A DNA stretch of 64,000 nt, taken from Cryptosporangium aurantiacum. Its GTDB lineage: Bacteria > Actinomycetota > Actinomycetes > Mycobacteriales > Cryptosporangiaceae. Shown here one piece after another: positions 16,260 to 25,003 of the stretch. Position 1 is the stretch's first letter; the number at the start of each line of letters is the position of its first letter. The position numbers and the translations under genes are program-made. Under the pieces are notes generated by a model that saw only the letters and a list, made by a program, of their open reading frames with translations, ran no database searches and was not told the origin of the DNA. The stretch is from contig NZ_FRCS01000009.1 in the NCBI RefSeq assembly GCF_900143005.1, positions 283,510 to 347,509 of the forward strand, given 5' to 3'.

Positions 16260-17020
16260 GCGCCGCGCTGGCATTCGAGTGGACGAAACTGCGGACCCTG
16301 CGCTCGACGTGGTGGTGCCTGGGCGTCGCGGTGCTGCTCCAGGTGGCATACGCGACGCTGATCGGGCTCGACGCGCGGCTCGACCTGGAGGACAGCGGTG
16401 GCTCCTCGCCACTGCCGGTCAGCGACGCGGGCCTGCTGTCGGTGCAGTTCGCCCAGTACGCGCTGATCGCCGCCGCGCTGCTCGCCATCACCGGCGAGTA
16501 CTCGACCGGGACGATCGGCGTCTCGCTGCGGGCCGTTCCGGCGCGGGGGCGGCTCCTCGCCGCGAAGGCCGCGGTCGTGGCCGGAGGTGCGGCGCTGGTC
16601 GGCGTCGTGCTCATGCTGGCCGCGGCGCTGGCCGGCGGTCTCGCCGCCGGGTCACCGGCGGTCTGGGGCGTGGGTGACCTGCTCGCCGACGGCGCGGTCG
16701 TCGCCGCGTACGCCGCCGCGATCGCGGTGTTCACGCTCGGGCTCGGCACCGCGCTGCGCAGTGCGGTCGGCGGGCTGACCGCCGTGCTGGTGGTGGCCGT
16801 GGTGCTGCCCACGGTGATCGGCCGGATCGGCATCGACGCGGTGGCCGAGGTCAACGACTACCTGCCGGGGTCCGCCGGCGTCGCGGTGCTGTACGGCGCG
16901 CTGTCCGACGCCGAGACGAGCCAGCCGTTCGGGCCGGGTGTCGGGCTTCTCGTGCTCACCGTCTGGGCTCTCGCTTCGCTGGGCGCCGGGTACGCGGTGC
17001 TGCGCCGCCGCGACGCCTGA
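16256..17020 (+). CDS. ABC transporter permease
   Basis: A 254-residue integral membrane protein with six predicted helices, ABC-2 type. It opens with the typical cytoplasmic FEWTKLRTLRSTWW, has an ITGEYSTGTIGVSLRAVP segment after helix 2 (the conserved amphipathic EY.tgti motif) and ends in a basic tail. It is translationally coupled to the ATPase. Transporters of this pattern, under NarL-type two-component control, are commonly for self-protection against membrane-active compounds. The substrate is not visible. Confidence 0.9.
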   Translation: MSAALAFEWTKLRTLRSTWWCLGVAVLLQVAYATLIGLDARLDLEDSGGSSPLPVSDAGLLSVQFAQYALIAAALLAITGEYSTGTIGVSLRAVPARGRLLAAKAAVVAGGAALVGVVLMLAAALAGGLAAGSPAVWGVGDLLADGAVVAAYAAAIAVFTLGLGTALRSAVGGLTAVLVVAVVLPTVIGRIGIDAVAEVNDYLPGSAGVAVLYGALSDAETSQPFGPGVGLLVLTVWALASLGAGYAVLRRRDA

Positions 17021-17030
17021 GCCTCCGTCC

Positions 17031-17066
17031 GTCCGCCGCGCGCACTCCTCGAGGGGCGCGGCGGAC
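17031..17066. terminator. Hairpin after the ABC operon
   Basis: GTCCGCCGCGC at 17031-17041 pairs exactly with 17056-17066 across a 14-base loop, 11 bases after the permease stop. It is a GC-rich intrinsic-terminator-like structure without a T-run. Confidence 0.75.
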
Positions 17067-17164
17067 GGGCGGCACCGGCGTGTCAGGACACGGACACTTG
17101 CCGGACCTGCGGCGGGGCGTCCAGACAGGATTGCCGGGACCCGCCGCCTCACGTCAGGATCCCC

Positions 17165-18223
17165 GTGTCCAGCGCCGCCACGCTCTCCGGTCCGGAACCG
17201 TCCACCAGCCCGCTCACCGCACGCCGCCGCACCCGCTGGATCGTCGGGATCCTGCTCGCGGTCGTCCTGGTAGTGGCGGCCGTCGTGACCGTCGTCGTCG
17301 TCACCGTCGTCGATGACCCCGACGTGATCTCGCTCCGGATCGCGGACCAGAACTCGGCGTACTCGGTGGCGATCAGCCCGGACAATCGCACGCTCGCGCT
17401 GGGGATCGGCAACACCCCCGTAGAGCTCTGGGACGCCACGACCGGCACGTCACGGCGCACGCCGCTCACCGGTCTCGACAACGTCGGCGGCGAGGTGGAG
17501 TTCAGCCCCGACGGCACGATCATCGCCGCCGGCGGGGTGCGCACGATCATGCTCTGGGACCCACGAACCGGCGATCCGATCCACCGGATTCCCGGGCACG
17601 CGGAGTACGCGATCACCGACCTCGCGTTCAGCCCGGACGGCCGGATCCTCGCGTCGGCCGGCTACGACCAGACCCTCCGGCTCTGGGACGTCCGGACCGG
17701 CGCCGCGATCGGAACGCCGTTGAGCGGTCACGGTGCGATCGTGGGCTCGGTCACGTTCAGCCCGGACGGACGCACGCTCTACTACACCAGCGGCCAGGGC
17801 GTCGTGCGCTACGACACCGCGACCCGCAGGCAGCTCGGAGCGCCGCTCCAGGACAGCGACGGCGTGACGACGCTCGTGTTCAGCCCGGACGGGTCGGTTC
17901 TGGTCGGCGGCGACAACGACGGCGTCCTGCGCCGGTGGGATCCGGTCACCGGCCTGCTGCGCGGTGAACCGTTCGACACGAAGACCGAGGCGGTGGTCGC
18001 GCTCGCGTTCCCAGCGAAGGGCGACGTCATCGCGGTCGCCGGGTACTTCAAGGTCGGGCTCTGGGACATCGGTACCGCAGAGCAGGTCGGCGACGACATC
18101 ACCCGCACCGAGGGCCCGGAGGACGAGGAGGAGTACCACTCGATGGCGATCAGCCCCGACGGCCGCCGGATCGTTGCCTCGACCAGCAGGAGCGTCGTCC
18201 AGATCGTGTCGCTGGAGGACTAG
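17165..18223 (+). CDS. Membrane-anchored WD40-repeat protein
   Basis: A 352-residue protein: a cytoplasmic N-terminus of about 23 residues, one membrane helix (about 24-48, valine-rich), then an outer beta-propeller. Seven blade starts can be counted from ISPDN/FSPDG motifs, each paired with an LWD or equivalent, which matches a complete seven-bladed propeller. The start is GTG with AGGA 5 bases upstream. Propellers of this kind are protein-interaction platforms. No catalytic domain is attached. Its stop lies close to the response regulator gene on the other strand. Confidence 0.85.
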   Translation: MSSAATLSGPEPSTSPLTARRRTRWIVGILLAVVLVVAAVVTVVVVTVVDDPDVISLRIADQNSAYSVAISPDNRTLALGIGNTPVELWDATTGTSRRTPLTGLDNVGGEVEFSPDGTIIAAGGVRTIMLWDPRTGDPIHRIPGHAEYAITDLAFSPDGRILASAGYDQTLRLWDVRTGAAIGTPLSGHGAIVGSVTFSPDGRTLYYTSGQGVVRYDTATRRQLGAPLQDSDGVTTLVFSPDGSVLVGGDNDGVLRRWDPVTGLLRGEPFDTKTEAVVALAFPAKGDVIAVAGYFKVGLWDIGTAEQVGDDITRTEGPEDEEEYHSMAISPDGRRIVASTSRSVVQIVSLED

Positions 18224-18260
18224 GGCGGCCTACTCGGCTCCGGGCTACCTCGGCTCCGGG

Positions 18261-18932
18261 CTACTCGGCGGCGGCGAGGCCGGCCTCGTGGGCGAGCAGC
18301 GCGGCCTGCACCCGGTTCTTGACGCCCAGCCGGCTCAGGATCGCGCTGACGTACGCCTTGACCGTGCCCTCGACGAGGAACAGGCGCCGGGCGATGTCCG
18401 CGTTGGACAATCCCGCGCCCACCAGCGACAGCACCTCCCGCTCGCGCTCGGTCAGCTCGGCGATCCGCTCCCGGGCCGCGGCCGCCCGGCCGGTGCGTCC
18501 CGCCGTCCAGGTCGCGATCACCCGGTGAGCGACCTTCGGCGACAGGAACGCGGCGCCCTCGGCGGCGGCGTGCACCCCGGCGAGCAGCTCGCGAGGGTCG
18601 CCGGACTTGAGCAGGAACCCGGCCGCGCCCGCGGTGAGCGCCCGCTCGATGTACTCGTCCTCGCCGAACGTCGTCAGCACGAGCACCGCCACCGACGGCA
18701 CCGCCCGCCGGAGCTCCTCGGCCGCCGAGAGACCGTCCATCAGCGGCATCCGGACGTCGAGCAGGACGACGTCCGGGCGGTGCTTGCGGGCCGCGTCCAC
18801 CGCCTCGCGGCCGTCGGCGGCCTCGGCGACCACCTCGATCTGCGGATCGGTGGTCAGGATGGCCCGGACCCCGGCCCGGATCATCGCCTCGTCGTCGGCC
18901 ACTACGACCCGGATCAAATTCTGGCCTCCCAT
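18261..18932 (-). CDS. NarL/FixJ-family response regulator
   Basis: A 223-residue regulator. The receiver domain has VVVADDE and the phospho-acceptor Asp in VVLLDVRMP; the LuxR-type helix-turn-helix is at the C-terminus (LTEREREVLSLVGAGLSNAD, VEGTVKAYVS). The ATG overlaps the kinase stop (TGATG). A TTG 15 bases downstream, with GGGAGG 7 bases before it, would give the more usual N-terminus IRVVVADDE and is a serious alternative. It probably binds the CTGACGAAAGT element in its own promoter region and before the ABC operon. Confidence 0.92.
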   Translation of the reverse strand: MGGQNLIRVVVADDEAMIRAGVRAILTTDPQIEVVAEAADGREAVDAARKHRPDVVLLDVRMPLMDGLSAAEELRRAVPSVAVLVLTTFGEDEYIERALTAGAAGFLLKSGDPRELLAGVHAAAEGAAFLSPKVAHRVIATWTAGRTGRAAAARERIAELTEREREVLSLVGAGLSNADIARRLFLVEGTVKAYVSAILSRLGVKNRVQAALLAHEAGLAAAE

Positions 18933-20629
18933 CACCCACGGCCTCCTCGTGCTGTTCGTCCCGGGATCAGGTCGATCCCGGCCACTTTTTCGTCGGCGAA
19001 GCAGATCCGGTACACGTCCCGGACCGGCGGAAACAGTTCGCCGCTGACGTTGTAGTACTCGCAGCGCGCGCCGGGCGGCCGGGCGGGCTCGCTGACGTTC
19101 GGCCGCTCGGTCACCTCGAGGTACGGCAGGATGTCGCGGGCCTCGCTCTCGGCCTGCCCGACGTGCAGGCGGGCCGCGTCGAGCGGTGTGAGCACCGAGC
19201 CCCGGGTCTCGACCACGTAGGCCCCGACGACGGTGCCGACCAGCAGGACCGCGGCCGCCGCCGGAACGAGCACGGTGAGGGCCAGGCCCCGGCGCGTGCG
19301 ACGCCGGGCCCGCGCGAGCCGCCCGGACGCCTCGGCCGGCGCCTCGCTCACCAGCGCGGCCGCCCGGCTCTCCCGGGCGGCGGCTCGGCTCGGTGCGGCG
19401 TCCGGGGCGGGGGTGAGCGCGGTCGCGGGTTCGCGGGGAACGGTCGCGGTGAGCGTGAACGTGCCGCCCCCCGTGTCGGTGGTGAGTGTTCCCCCGGCCA
19501 GCCGAACCCGCTCCGCGAGCCCGAGTAGCCCGGTGCCGCCGACGGTGCCGGCCCCGGCGCCCCCTGCGGTGGTGCCGATCGCGGGACGTGCGCCGGCCCG
19601 ATCGGTCCGGCTGCCGTCCTCCTCGCCGGGCGCGAGCGGGTTCGTCAGGACGACGGTCACGGTCTCCGGGGCGATCGTCAGGCGGCCGGTCACCGCGTTC
19701 CCCGGTGCGTGCCGGGCCGCGTTGGTCAGTCCCTCCTGCACCACCCGGTACAGCGCCCGGTCCGCGAGCGGCGGCAACCCGCTGTTCGCCTGCTGCCCGG
19801 CGTCCACACCGTTGTTGTTCTGAATGCGCCAGTCGATCACCAGACCCGCGCGTCGCACGCGGTCGACCAGCGTGGTGATCGTCTCGTCGGCGGGCTGCAG
19901 CGGCGCGTCGGCGCCCGCGCGCAGCACGCCGATCACCGTGCGCAGTCGCTCGGTGGCCGCGGCGGCACCGGCGCGGAGCTCCGCCGCGGCCTCGCGCTGC
20001 GCCGGGCCGAGCGACCGGTCGAGCTCCAGCGCTCCGGCCCGCAGAGCGATCAGGCTCAGCTCGTGGCCGAGCGCGTCGTGCATGTCCTCGGCGATCCGCG
20101 TCCGTTCCCGCAGCCGCGCGCGTTCGGCGACCAGCGTCTGGCCGCGTTCCAGCTCCTCGGCGAGCGCCCATCCGCCGACCGCGAGTTCCCGGCGCTGGCG
20201 CAGGTACCGGCCGACCAGCCACGGGAAGATCCCGCAGAACACGATCTCGGCCACGAGGGAGTAGGCGACCCAGGGGTCGGTGCCGACGAGCGCCGAACGG
20301 ATCAGCGCGCAGGCCGCCCCGCCTGCGCCGACCGCGGCGAACGTCTGGAGCGCTGAGCGGGGCTGCACCGTGGAGCGTCCGACGAGGAACGCGAGGCCCG
20401 CGAACGGAGCCGCCAGCCAGACGTCGAAGACCAGCAGACCGGCCGCGAGCACCAGGGACGTCAGCGGGGCGATCCGGCGCAGGCCGACCGCGACCGCGAC
20501 GACGAGGCTCGCGAGCGCCAGCCAGTTGACGTAGGTGCCGTCGGCGAGGCGCTCTCCGTTCAGCGGCAGCAGCGCGCACAGCACCGCCCAGAGCAGCACG
20601 TCCGCGCCGATTCTTCGCAGCCGGGTCAC
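18932..20629 (-). CDS. NarL-type sensor histidine kinase with unusual C-terminal membrane and outer domain
   Basis: About 565 residues from the GTG at 20629; no strong ribosome site is visible. The N-terminal half has four or five membrane helices. The HisKA_3 motif EDMHDALGHELSL carries the phospho-His, and the HATPase part has QEGLTNAARHAPG and GTGLLGLAERV. After the kinase core comes a second basic stretch (RLARARRRTRRG), then a single helix (about residues 448-473) and a 92-residue C-terminal domain with two cysteines that would lie outside. Standard DesK/LiaS-like kinases end with the ATPase. The extra domain could be an additional sensor. Confidence 0.88.
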   Translation of the reverse strand: MTRLRRIGADVLLWAVLCALLPLNGERLADGTYVNWLALASLVVAVAVGLRRIAPLTSLVLAAGLLVFDVWLAAPFAGLAFLVGRSTVQPRSALQTFAAVGAGGAACALIRSALVGTDPWVAYSLVAEIVFCGIFPWLVGRYLRQRRELAVGGWALAEELERGQTLVAERARLRERTRIAEDMHDALGHELSLIALRAGALELDRSLGPAQREAAAELRAGAAAATERLRTVIGVLRAGADAPLQPADETITTLVDRVRRAGLVIDWRIQNNNGVDAGQQANSGLPPLADRALYRVVQEGLTNAARHAPGNAVTGRLTIAPETVTVVLTNPLAPGEEDGSRTDRAGARPAIGTTAGGAGAGTVGGTGLLGLAERVRLAGGTLTTDTGGGTFTLTATVPREPATALTPAPDAAPSRAAARESRAAALVSEAPAEASGRLARARRRTRRGLALTVLVPAAAAVLLVGTVVGAYVVETRGSVLTPLDAARLHVGQAESEARDILPYLEVTERPNVSEPARPPGARCEYYNVSGELFPPVRDVYRICFADEKVAGIDLIPGRTARGGRG

Positions 20630-20663
20630 GGGGCTGACGGTACCGACGGCGGTCCGGCCCGCC

Positions 20664-20680
20664 CACTGACGAAAGTGACG
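20664..20680. promoter_or_regulatory. Divergent promoter element shared with the ABC operon
   Basis: CACTGACGAAAGTGACG lies between the kinase (minus) and hydrolase (plus) genes. CTGACGAAAGT at 20666-20676 is identical to the complement of the site at 15463-15480. GACAAT at 20680-20685 could be a -10 for the plus-strand gene, whose ATG at 20692 would then be nearly leaderless. Confidence 0.65.
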
Positions 20681-20691
20681 ACAATGCCCCC

Positions 20692-21627
20692 ATGCGTGCA
20701 CGCGGAATCAACTACGACACCGGGTTCCTGCCCGGCGCCGCCTCCCGGCCGGAGTTCTCGCCGGACGCGGTCCGGCACGACCTGGGCGTGATCGCCCGGA
20801 ACCTGCACTGCGACGCGGTGCGGATCTCCGGCGGCGACCCCGAACGGCTCCGGGTCGCGGCGGACGCGGCCGCTTCCGAGGGCCTGGAAGTCTGGTTCGC
20901 ACCGTTTCCAGTCGATTTATCGACCGACGAGGTGCTGCGGTTGTTCGGCGAGTGCGCCGAACTGGCCGCCGACCTACCGGGCGACGTGGTGTTCGTCGCC
21001 GGGTGCGAGATGAGCGCGTTCTGCCACGGTTTCCTGCCCGGGGCGACGTACGGCGAGCGGCTGGCGACGCTCGCCGCCGCCGACCTGGAGTGGTGGTCGT
21101 CGCTGGGGCCGGTGATCGAGCGCCTCAACGGTTTCCTCGTCGAGGTGGCCGCGACCGTCCGCCGCCGCTTCGACGGGAGGGTCACGTACGCGGCCGCTCC
21201 GTGGGAGTTCATCGACTGGACGCCGTTCGACGTCGTCAGCGTCGACGCGTACCGGGCCGCGTACAACGCCGCCACGTTCCGCGACGAGGTGCGCGGGCAC
21301 TTCGCGCACGGCAAGCCGGTCGCGGTCACCGAGTTCGGCACCTGCGCGTACCGCGGCGCGGCCGACCATGGCGGCATGGCCTGGCAACCGCCACCCGGCG
21401 CGGTCCGCGACGAGGACGAGCAGGTGCGGTACTTCACCGAGCTGATGGACGTGTTCGAAGCCGAGGGGGTGGACACCGCGCTGTGGTTCACGTTCGCCGG
21501 GTTCGCGCACGTCGGTGAGGCGGACCTCGCGTCGTACGGCGTCGTCCGGATGCTGGACGGCTCGCGCTGGGAGCCGAAGGCGGTGTTCGCGGCGATGGCC
21601 GACCGGTACGCGAGACCGGCGTCATAG
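20692..21627 (+). CDS. TIM-barrel glycoside-hydrolase-like protein
   Basis: A 311-residue cytoplasmic protein with no signal peptide. The fragments GINYDTGF, DAVRISGG, the acid/base-like GCEMSAF (Glu106) and VTEFGTCAYRG (Glu214, nucleophile-like) are spaced as in clan GH-A retaining glycosidases. Proteins like this are sometimes labelled abortive infection proteins in actinomycete genomes, but nothing here supports a phage role. It shares its promoter region with the kinase operon, and the common element suggests co-regulation. The substrate is unknown. Confidence 0.7.
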   Translation: MRARGINYDTGFLPGAASRPEFSPDAVRHDLGVIARNLHCDAVRISGGDPERLRVAADAAASEGLEVWFAPFPVDLSTDEVLRLFGECAELAADLPGDVVFVAGCEMSAFCHGFLPGATYGERLATLAAADLEWWSSLGPVIERLNGFLVEVAATVRRRFDGRVTYAAAPWEFIDWTPFDVVSVDAYRAAYNAATFRDEVRGHFAHGKPVAVTEFGTCAYRGAADHGGMAWQPPPGAVRDEDEQVRYFTELMDVFEAEGVDTALWFTFAGFAHVGEADLASYGVVRMLDGSRWEPKAVFAAMADRYARPAS

Positions 21628-21689
21628 CGGGCGGTGCGCGCGGCCGCCCCGCACCCGTTGCCGCCGGTGCCTTTGATGCAATACGACGC

Positions 21690-22460
21690 ATGCGGTACGC
21701 AGCGATCGGTGACAGCTTTACCGAGGGAGTCGGGGATCCACGGCCGGACGGCACCGTCCGGGGCTGGGCCGACCGGGTCGCGGAGGGGCTGAGCGCGGCG
21801 CTCGGGGAGCCCGTGGAGTACGCGAACCTGGCGATCCGGGGACGGCTGCTGCGGCCGATCGTCACCGAGCAGCTCGACGCCGTGCTGGCGCTGGACCCGC
21901 TGCCCGACGTGCTCACGCTCAACGGTGGCGGCAACGACATGCTGCGCCCGGGGGTCCGGCTCGACGACCTGCTCGCGCTCACCGAGAGCGCGTTTCGCCG
22001 GTGCGCGGACGCCGGCGTCCGGGTGGTGGCGCTCAGCGGGGCGGACCCAACCGCCCAGCTGCCGCTGGGACGCGTGGTGCGGCGCCGGGGCGCCTACCTG
22101 ACCGCGGGGATCGCCGGCCTCTGCGAGCGGTACGACGTCACGTTCGTCAACGTCTTCGGGGACGCCGAGATCCGGCATCCGCGCTACTGGTCGACCGACC
22201 GGCTGCACCTCGCGGCGGCCGGTCACGAGCGGGTCGCCGGGCTCGTGCTGCACGCACTGGGGCACGGGCCGGCTCCGGCGCCCGCTCCCCCGGTGCCGCC
22301 GGTGCTTCGCTCGTTCGCGACCACGACGCGCTACTACCGCGAGCACGTGCTGCCGTGGGTGAACCGGCGGTTGCACGGGACGTCGTCCGGCGACCTGCTG
22401 GACCCCAAGTACCCGACCTGGCACCCGGTGACGCCGGGCACCGCCACGGCGGCCGACTGA
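21690..22460 (+). CDS. SGNH/GDSL hydrolase
   Basis: A 256-residue esterase-fold protein. Block I GDSFTEG holds the nucleophile Ser9. The block II glycine and block III GGND (oxyanion) occur near residues 46 and 89-92, and block V appears as STDRLHL with the Asp/His pair near 170-175. No signal peptide is present, so it acts in the cytoplasm, probably as a small-molecule esterase or acyl hydrolase. About 55 residues follow the catalytic block, with Tyr/Trp-rich segments (YYREHVLPWVNRRL). It is monocistronic and convergent with the MFS gene. Confidence 0.9.
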   Translation: MRYAAIGDSFTEGVGDPRPDGTVRGWADRVAEGLSAALGEPVEYANLAIRGRLLRPIVTEQLDAVLALDPLPDVLTLNGGGNDMLRPGVRLDDLLALTESAFRRCADAGVRVVALSGADPTAQLPLGRVVRRRGAYLTAGIAGLCERYDVTFVNVFGDAEIRHPRYWSTDRLHLAAAGHERVAGLVLHALGHGPAPAPAPPVPPVLRSFATTTRYYREHVLPWVNRRLHGTSSGDLLDPKYPTWHPVTPGTATAAD

Positions 22461-22501
22461 CCCCGGCCGCGCGGGTCTTCGCCCGGGATCCCTCGGTCAG
22501 C

Positions 22502-22562
22502 AGGCCGGGAGGTCAGCGGGCCGGGAGGTCAGCGGGCCGGGAGGTCAGCGGGCCGGGAGGTC
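22502..22562. repeat. 16-bp tandem repeats spanning the MFS stop codon
   Basis: Nearly four copies of GGCCGGGAGGTCAGCG run head to tail across the 3' end of the MFS gene. On the coding strand each copy repeats the last codons (CTC CCG GCC CGC) and the TGA. Because 16 is not a multiple of three, extra copies lie beyond the stop without changing the protein. Confidence 0.85.
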
Positions 22563-23816
22563 GGTGAGCAGGGCGTCCGGGTTCGCGGGTGTGCGCACCC
22601 TGGCGGCGAGTACGGCGGCCACGAAACACGCCACGGCGCCCACCAGCAGCCCGGCCCTCGGCCCACCCGCGTCGAGAACCCAGCCGGTCACCGCGCTGCC
22701 GATCGGCGTCGTCCCGAGGTAGACGAACACCCAGAGCGCCAGGATCCGCCCCCGATACGCCGGGGACGAGTGCAGCTGCAGCGTCGTCGACGCGAGCGTG
22801 ACGAACGTGAACCCGGCCGCGCCGGTCGCGAACAGCGTCACGAAGGCCACCGCGAGCGTGGGCGCGGCGGCGGTGGCCGCCAGCGCCAGCCCGAACACCA
22901 GCGCCGCCGCCATCAGGTAGCGGCGACGCGGATGCCGCACCAGCCCCACCCCGAGCGAGCCGAGCACCGAGCCGACGCTCAGCACCGTCGACATCGCGCC
23001 GTACGTCCCGCCGGAGCCGTGGAACGTCTCCTTGGCCAGCACCGGCAGCACCACACCGAAGTTGAACGCGAGCAGGCCGACGATCGCCATCATCGTCAGC
23101 GGCAGCCAGAGCTGCTCGCGGCCGCAGGCGTAGTGCAGGGCGTCCCGCAGACCACCTCCGCGCGAGCGTGACACCACGCCGGACAGCGGACGGACCACCG
23201 CCAGCGCGGCGAGCACCGCCAGGTACGAGACCGCGTTGACCGCGAAACACGGCGTGGTGCCGACCGCGGCGATCAGGACGCCTGCCACGGCCGGTCCGAC
23301 GACCCGTGCGCTGTTCATCACGACGCCGTTGAGGCTGACGGCGCTGGCCAGGTCGTCCGGCGGCACCAGCGCGCCGACGAACGCCTGCCGCGCAGGCGAA
23401 TCCACGACGCCGACCAGCGCCCCGACGACCGTGATCACGAGAACGACCGGCACCGTCGCGTCCCCGTTCGCGGCCAGCAACCAGAGCACGGCGGCCAGCA
23501 GGCCGAACGTCGCCTGGGTGACGATCAGCAGCCGACGGAGATCGAACCGGTCGGCGAGACCGCCGCCGAACGGGCCGAACAGCAGCGACGGGATGCCGCC
23601 GACCGCCAGCACCAGCCCCAGCGAGGCCGCCGAGCCGGTCAGCTGGAGCACCAGCCAGGCGACCGCGGTCTGCTGGACGAACGTTCCGCTCGCGGACGCG
23701 ATCTGGCCGGCGAAGTACCAGCGGAACGGCGTCGATCGCAGTGCCCGGAACGCGCCGTGCGGACGCGCGGGCGCCCCGGCCGCCTCCGGAACTACCGTGA
23801 GCCCGTCCCGATCCAT
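22545..23816 (-). CDS. MFS transporter (MdtH/Bcr-like exporter)
   Basis: A 423-residue major facilitator protein with twelve predicted helices in two halves. The family motif A-like GGLADRFDLRRLL follows helix 2, and FRWYFAGQIASASGTFVQQTA opens helix 1. The ATG at 23816 gives the usual short cytoplasmic N-terminus; further upstream starts add only basic, non-family sequence. It most resembles actinobacterial exporters of the enterobactin-exporter/tetracycline type. Substrate and regulation are not apparent. It diverges from the protease locus. Confidence 0.88.
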   Translation of the reverse strand: MDRDGLTVVPEAAGAPARPHGAFRALRSTPFRWYFAGQIASASGTFVQQTAVAWLVLQLTGSAASLGLVLAVGGIPSLLFGPFGGGLADRFDLRRLLIVTQATFGLLAAVLWLLAANGDATVPVVLVITVVGALVGVVDSPARQAFVGALVPPDDLASAVSLNGVVMNSARVVGPAVAGVLIAAVGTTPCFAVNAVSYLAVLAALAVVRPLSGVVSRSRGGGLRDALHYACGREQLWLPLTMMAIVGLLAFNFGVVLPVLAKETFHGSGGTYGAMSTVLSVGSVLGSLGVGLVRHPRRRYLMAAALVFGLALAATAAAPTLAVAFVTLFATGAAGFTFVTLASTTLQLHSSPAYRGRILALWVFVYLGTTPIGSAVTGWVLDAGGPRAGLLVGAVACFVAAVLAARVRTPANPDALLTDLPAR

Positions 23817-23999
23817 GCGCGCCGCCTCCCGCTGCCGTGTACCGGCACCGACGCTGCCATCGCGCTGCCTCGCCGACATCAGTCGCGCGACTGCACCGAA
23901 TCGTGCGGGGCGACGACCACAGAAAAGCGTCTTCCGTGGGCGGCATTCGCGTGCCACCCTCTCGGGCAAGGTTTTCCACGGGGTTTTCATGGGGGAACA

Positions 24000-24077
24000 A
24001 TGAATTCTAAATCGGACGAACAGATTCGCTTACGACCGCCGGACGCCATTCCGGGCAGAATTCCGGAGCGGGCATGA
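24000..24077 (+). CDS. 25-residue leader-like open reading frame coupled to the protease gene
   Basis: The ATG at 24000 has GGGGGA just upstream, and the frame ends in TGA overlapping the protease ATG (ATGA). The product MNSKSDEQIRL... is Lys/Asp/Gln-rich at its start, and its codons are unusually AT-rich for this genome (AATTCTAAATCG). It could be a coupling leader peptide, a very small protein or the remnant of an earlier N-terminal gene. I do not recognise a family. Confidence 0.4.
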   Translation: MNSKSDEQIRLRPPDAIPGRIPERA

Positions 24078-25003
24078 CGATCATTACGGATGAACAGATC
24101 CGCGAGGCGCTGGACGGTACGGCCTGGCGCCGCGAGCCGCTCAACCGCAGAATCGCCTATGCCCGGCGACGGGGAATTCCGGTGGACGGCACTCCGCCGG
24201 AAGCCGTGAACGCCGCGCTGGAACGGCTCCTGGAAGGCTCCGACCTGCTGCCGGCCTGGTGGCTCGCCGAGGGAGTCCGGCGGGCGGACGCGGTCGCGCT
24301 GGTCAGGACGCCCGAAGGCCCCGGAACCGGTTTCCTCGTCGCGCCCGGTCTGCTGCTCACGAATAACCACGTGCTGCCGGATCCGGACATCGCCCGCGAC
24401 TCGAATGCCCGATTCCGGTATCAGGAGGACACCGGCGGAAACATCACCGGCGCAAAAGCGTACGACTTCCGCCCGGAACGCTTTTTTGTCACGAGCCCGA
24501 CCGACGAACTCGACTACACGGTGGTGGCCGTCGAACCGTCCGCGGACGGTTCGCCGCCGGGCGCCACGTACGGCGTGATCCCGTTGATCGCCGCGACCGG
24601 AAAAATCATGATCGGACAGCCGGTCAACATCATCCAGCATCCGCGCGGAGATCCACGCGAGATCGCTTTCCGGAACAATCTGCTGCTGACCGTCGACGAC
24701 GCGACGAAGGTCACGTACCTCACCGATACCGAGCCCGGATCGTCCGGCTCACCGGTCTTCAACGACCAGTGGGAGTGCGTCGCCTTGCATCACAGCGGGG
24801 TCCCGGCGCGGGACAGCGCGGGGCGCGAGGTCGACGTCAACGGTGATCCGGTGACCCGGTTCACGCCGGAAGAGCTCCGCCGGTGGGTCGCGAACGAGGG
24901 CATCCGCGTCTCCGCGATCGTCGCCGACATCACCGCACGCACGTTCCCGCCCGACCAGAAGGACCTGGTCGACCTACTCCTCGCCCCGGTGGAGGACCCA
25001 TGA
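24074..25003 (+). CDS. Trypsin-like serine protease with N-terminal adaptor-like domain
   Basis: A 309-residue cytoplasmic protein. Residues about 1-65 form a small helical region (DEQIREALDG..., NRRIAYARRRGIPVDG) reminiscent of the effector-associated domains of actinobacterial conflict proteins. From about 70 a chymotrypsin-fold protease follows, with His99 (LLTNNHV), Asp147 (DELDYTVVAV) and Ser224 (GSSGSPV), plus the family stretch QPVNIIQHPRG. All three catalytic residues are intact. There is no signal peptide, so it is likely an intracellular, trigger-dependent protease. It is translationally coupled to the next gene (ATGA). Confidence 0.85.
   Translation: MTIITDEQIREALDGTAWRREPLNRRIAYARRRGIPVDGTPPEAVNAALERLLEGSDLLPAWWLAEGVRRADAVALVRTPEGPGTGFLVAPGLLLTNNHVLPDPDIARDSNARFRYQEDTGGNITGAKAYDFRPERFFVTSPTDELDYTVVAVEPSADGSPPGATYGVIPLIAATGKIMIGQPVNIIQHPRGDPREIAFRNNLLLTVDDATKVTYLTDTEPGSSGSPVFNDQWECVALHHSGVPARDSAGREVDVNGDPVTRFTPEELRRWVANEGIRVSAIVADITARTFPPDQKDLVDLLLAPVEDP

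Noticed and set aside
20692..21627. Abortive phage infection protein
   Set aside because: The label is used for similar proteins, but the sequence shows glycosidase-like Glu motifs and nothing phage-specific.
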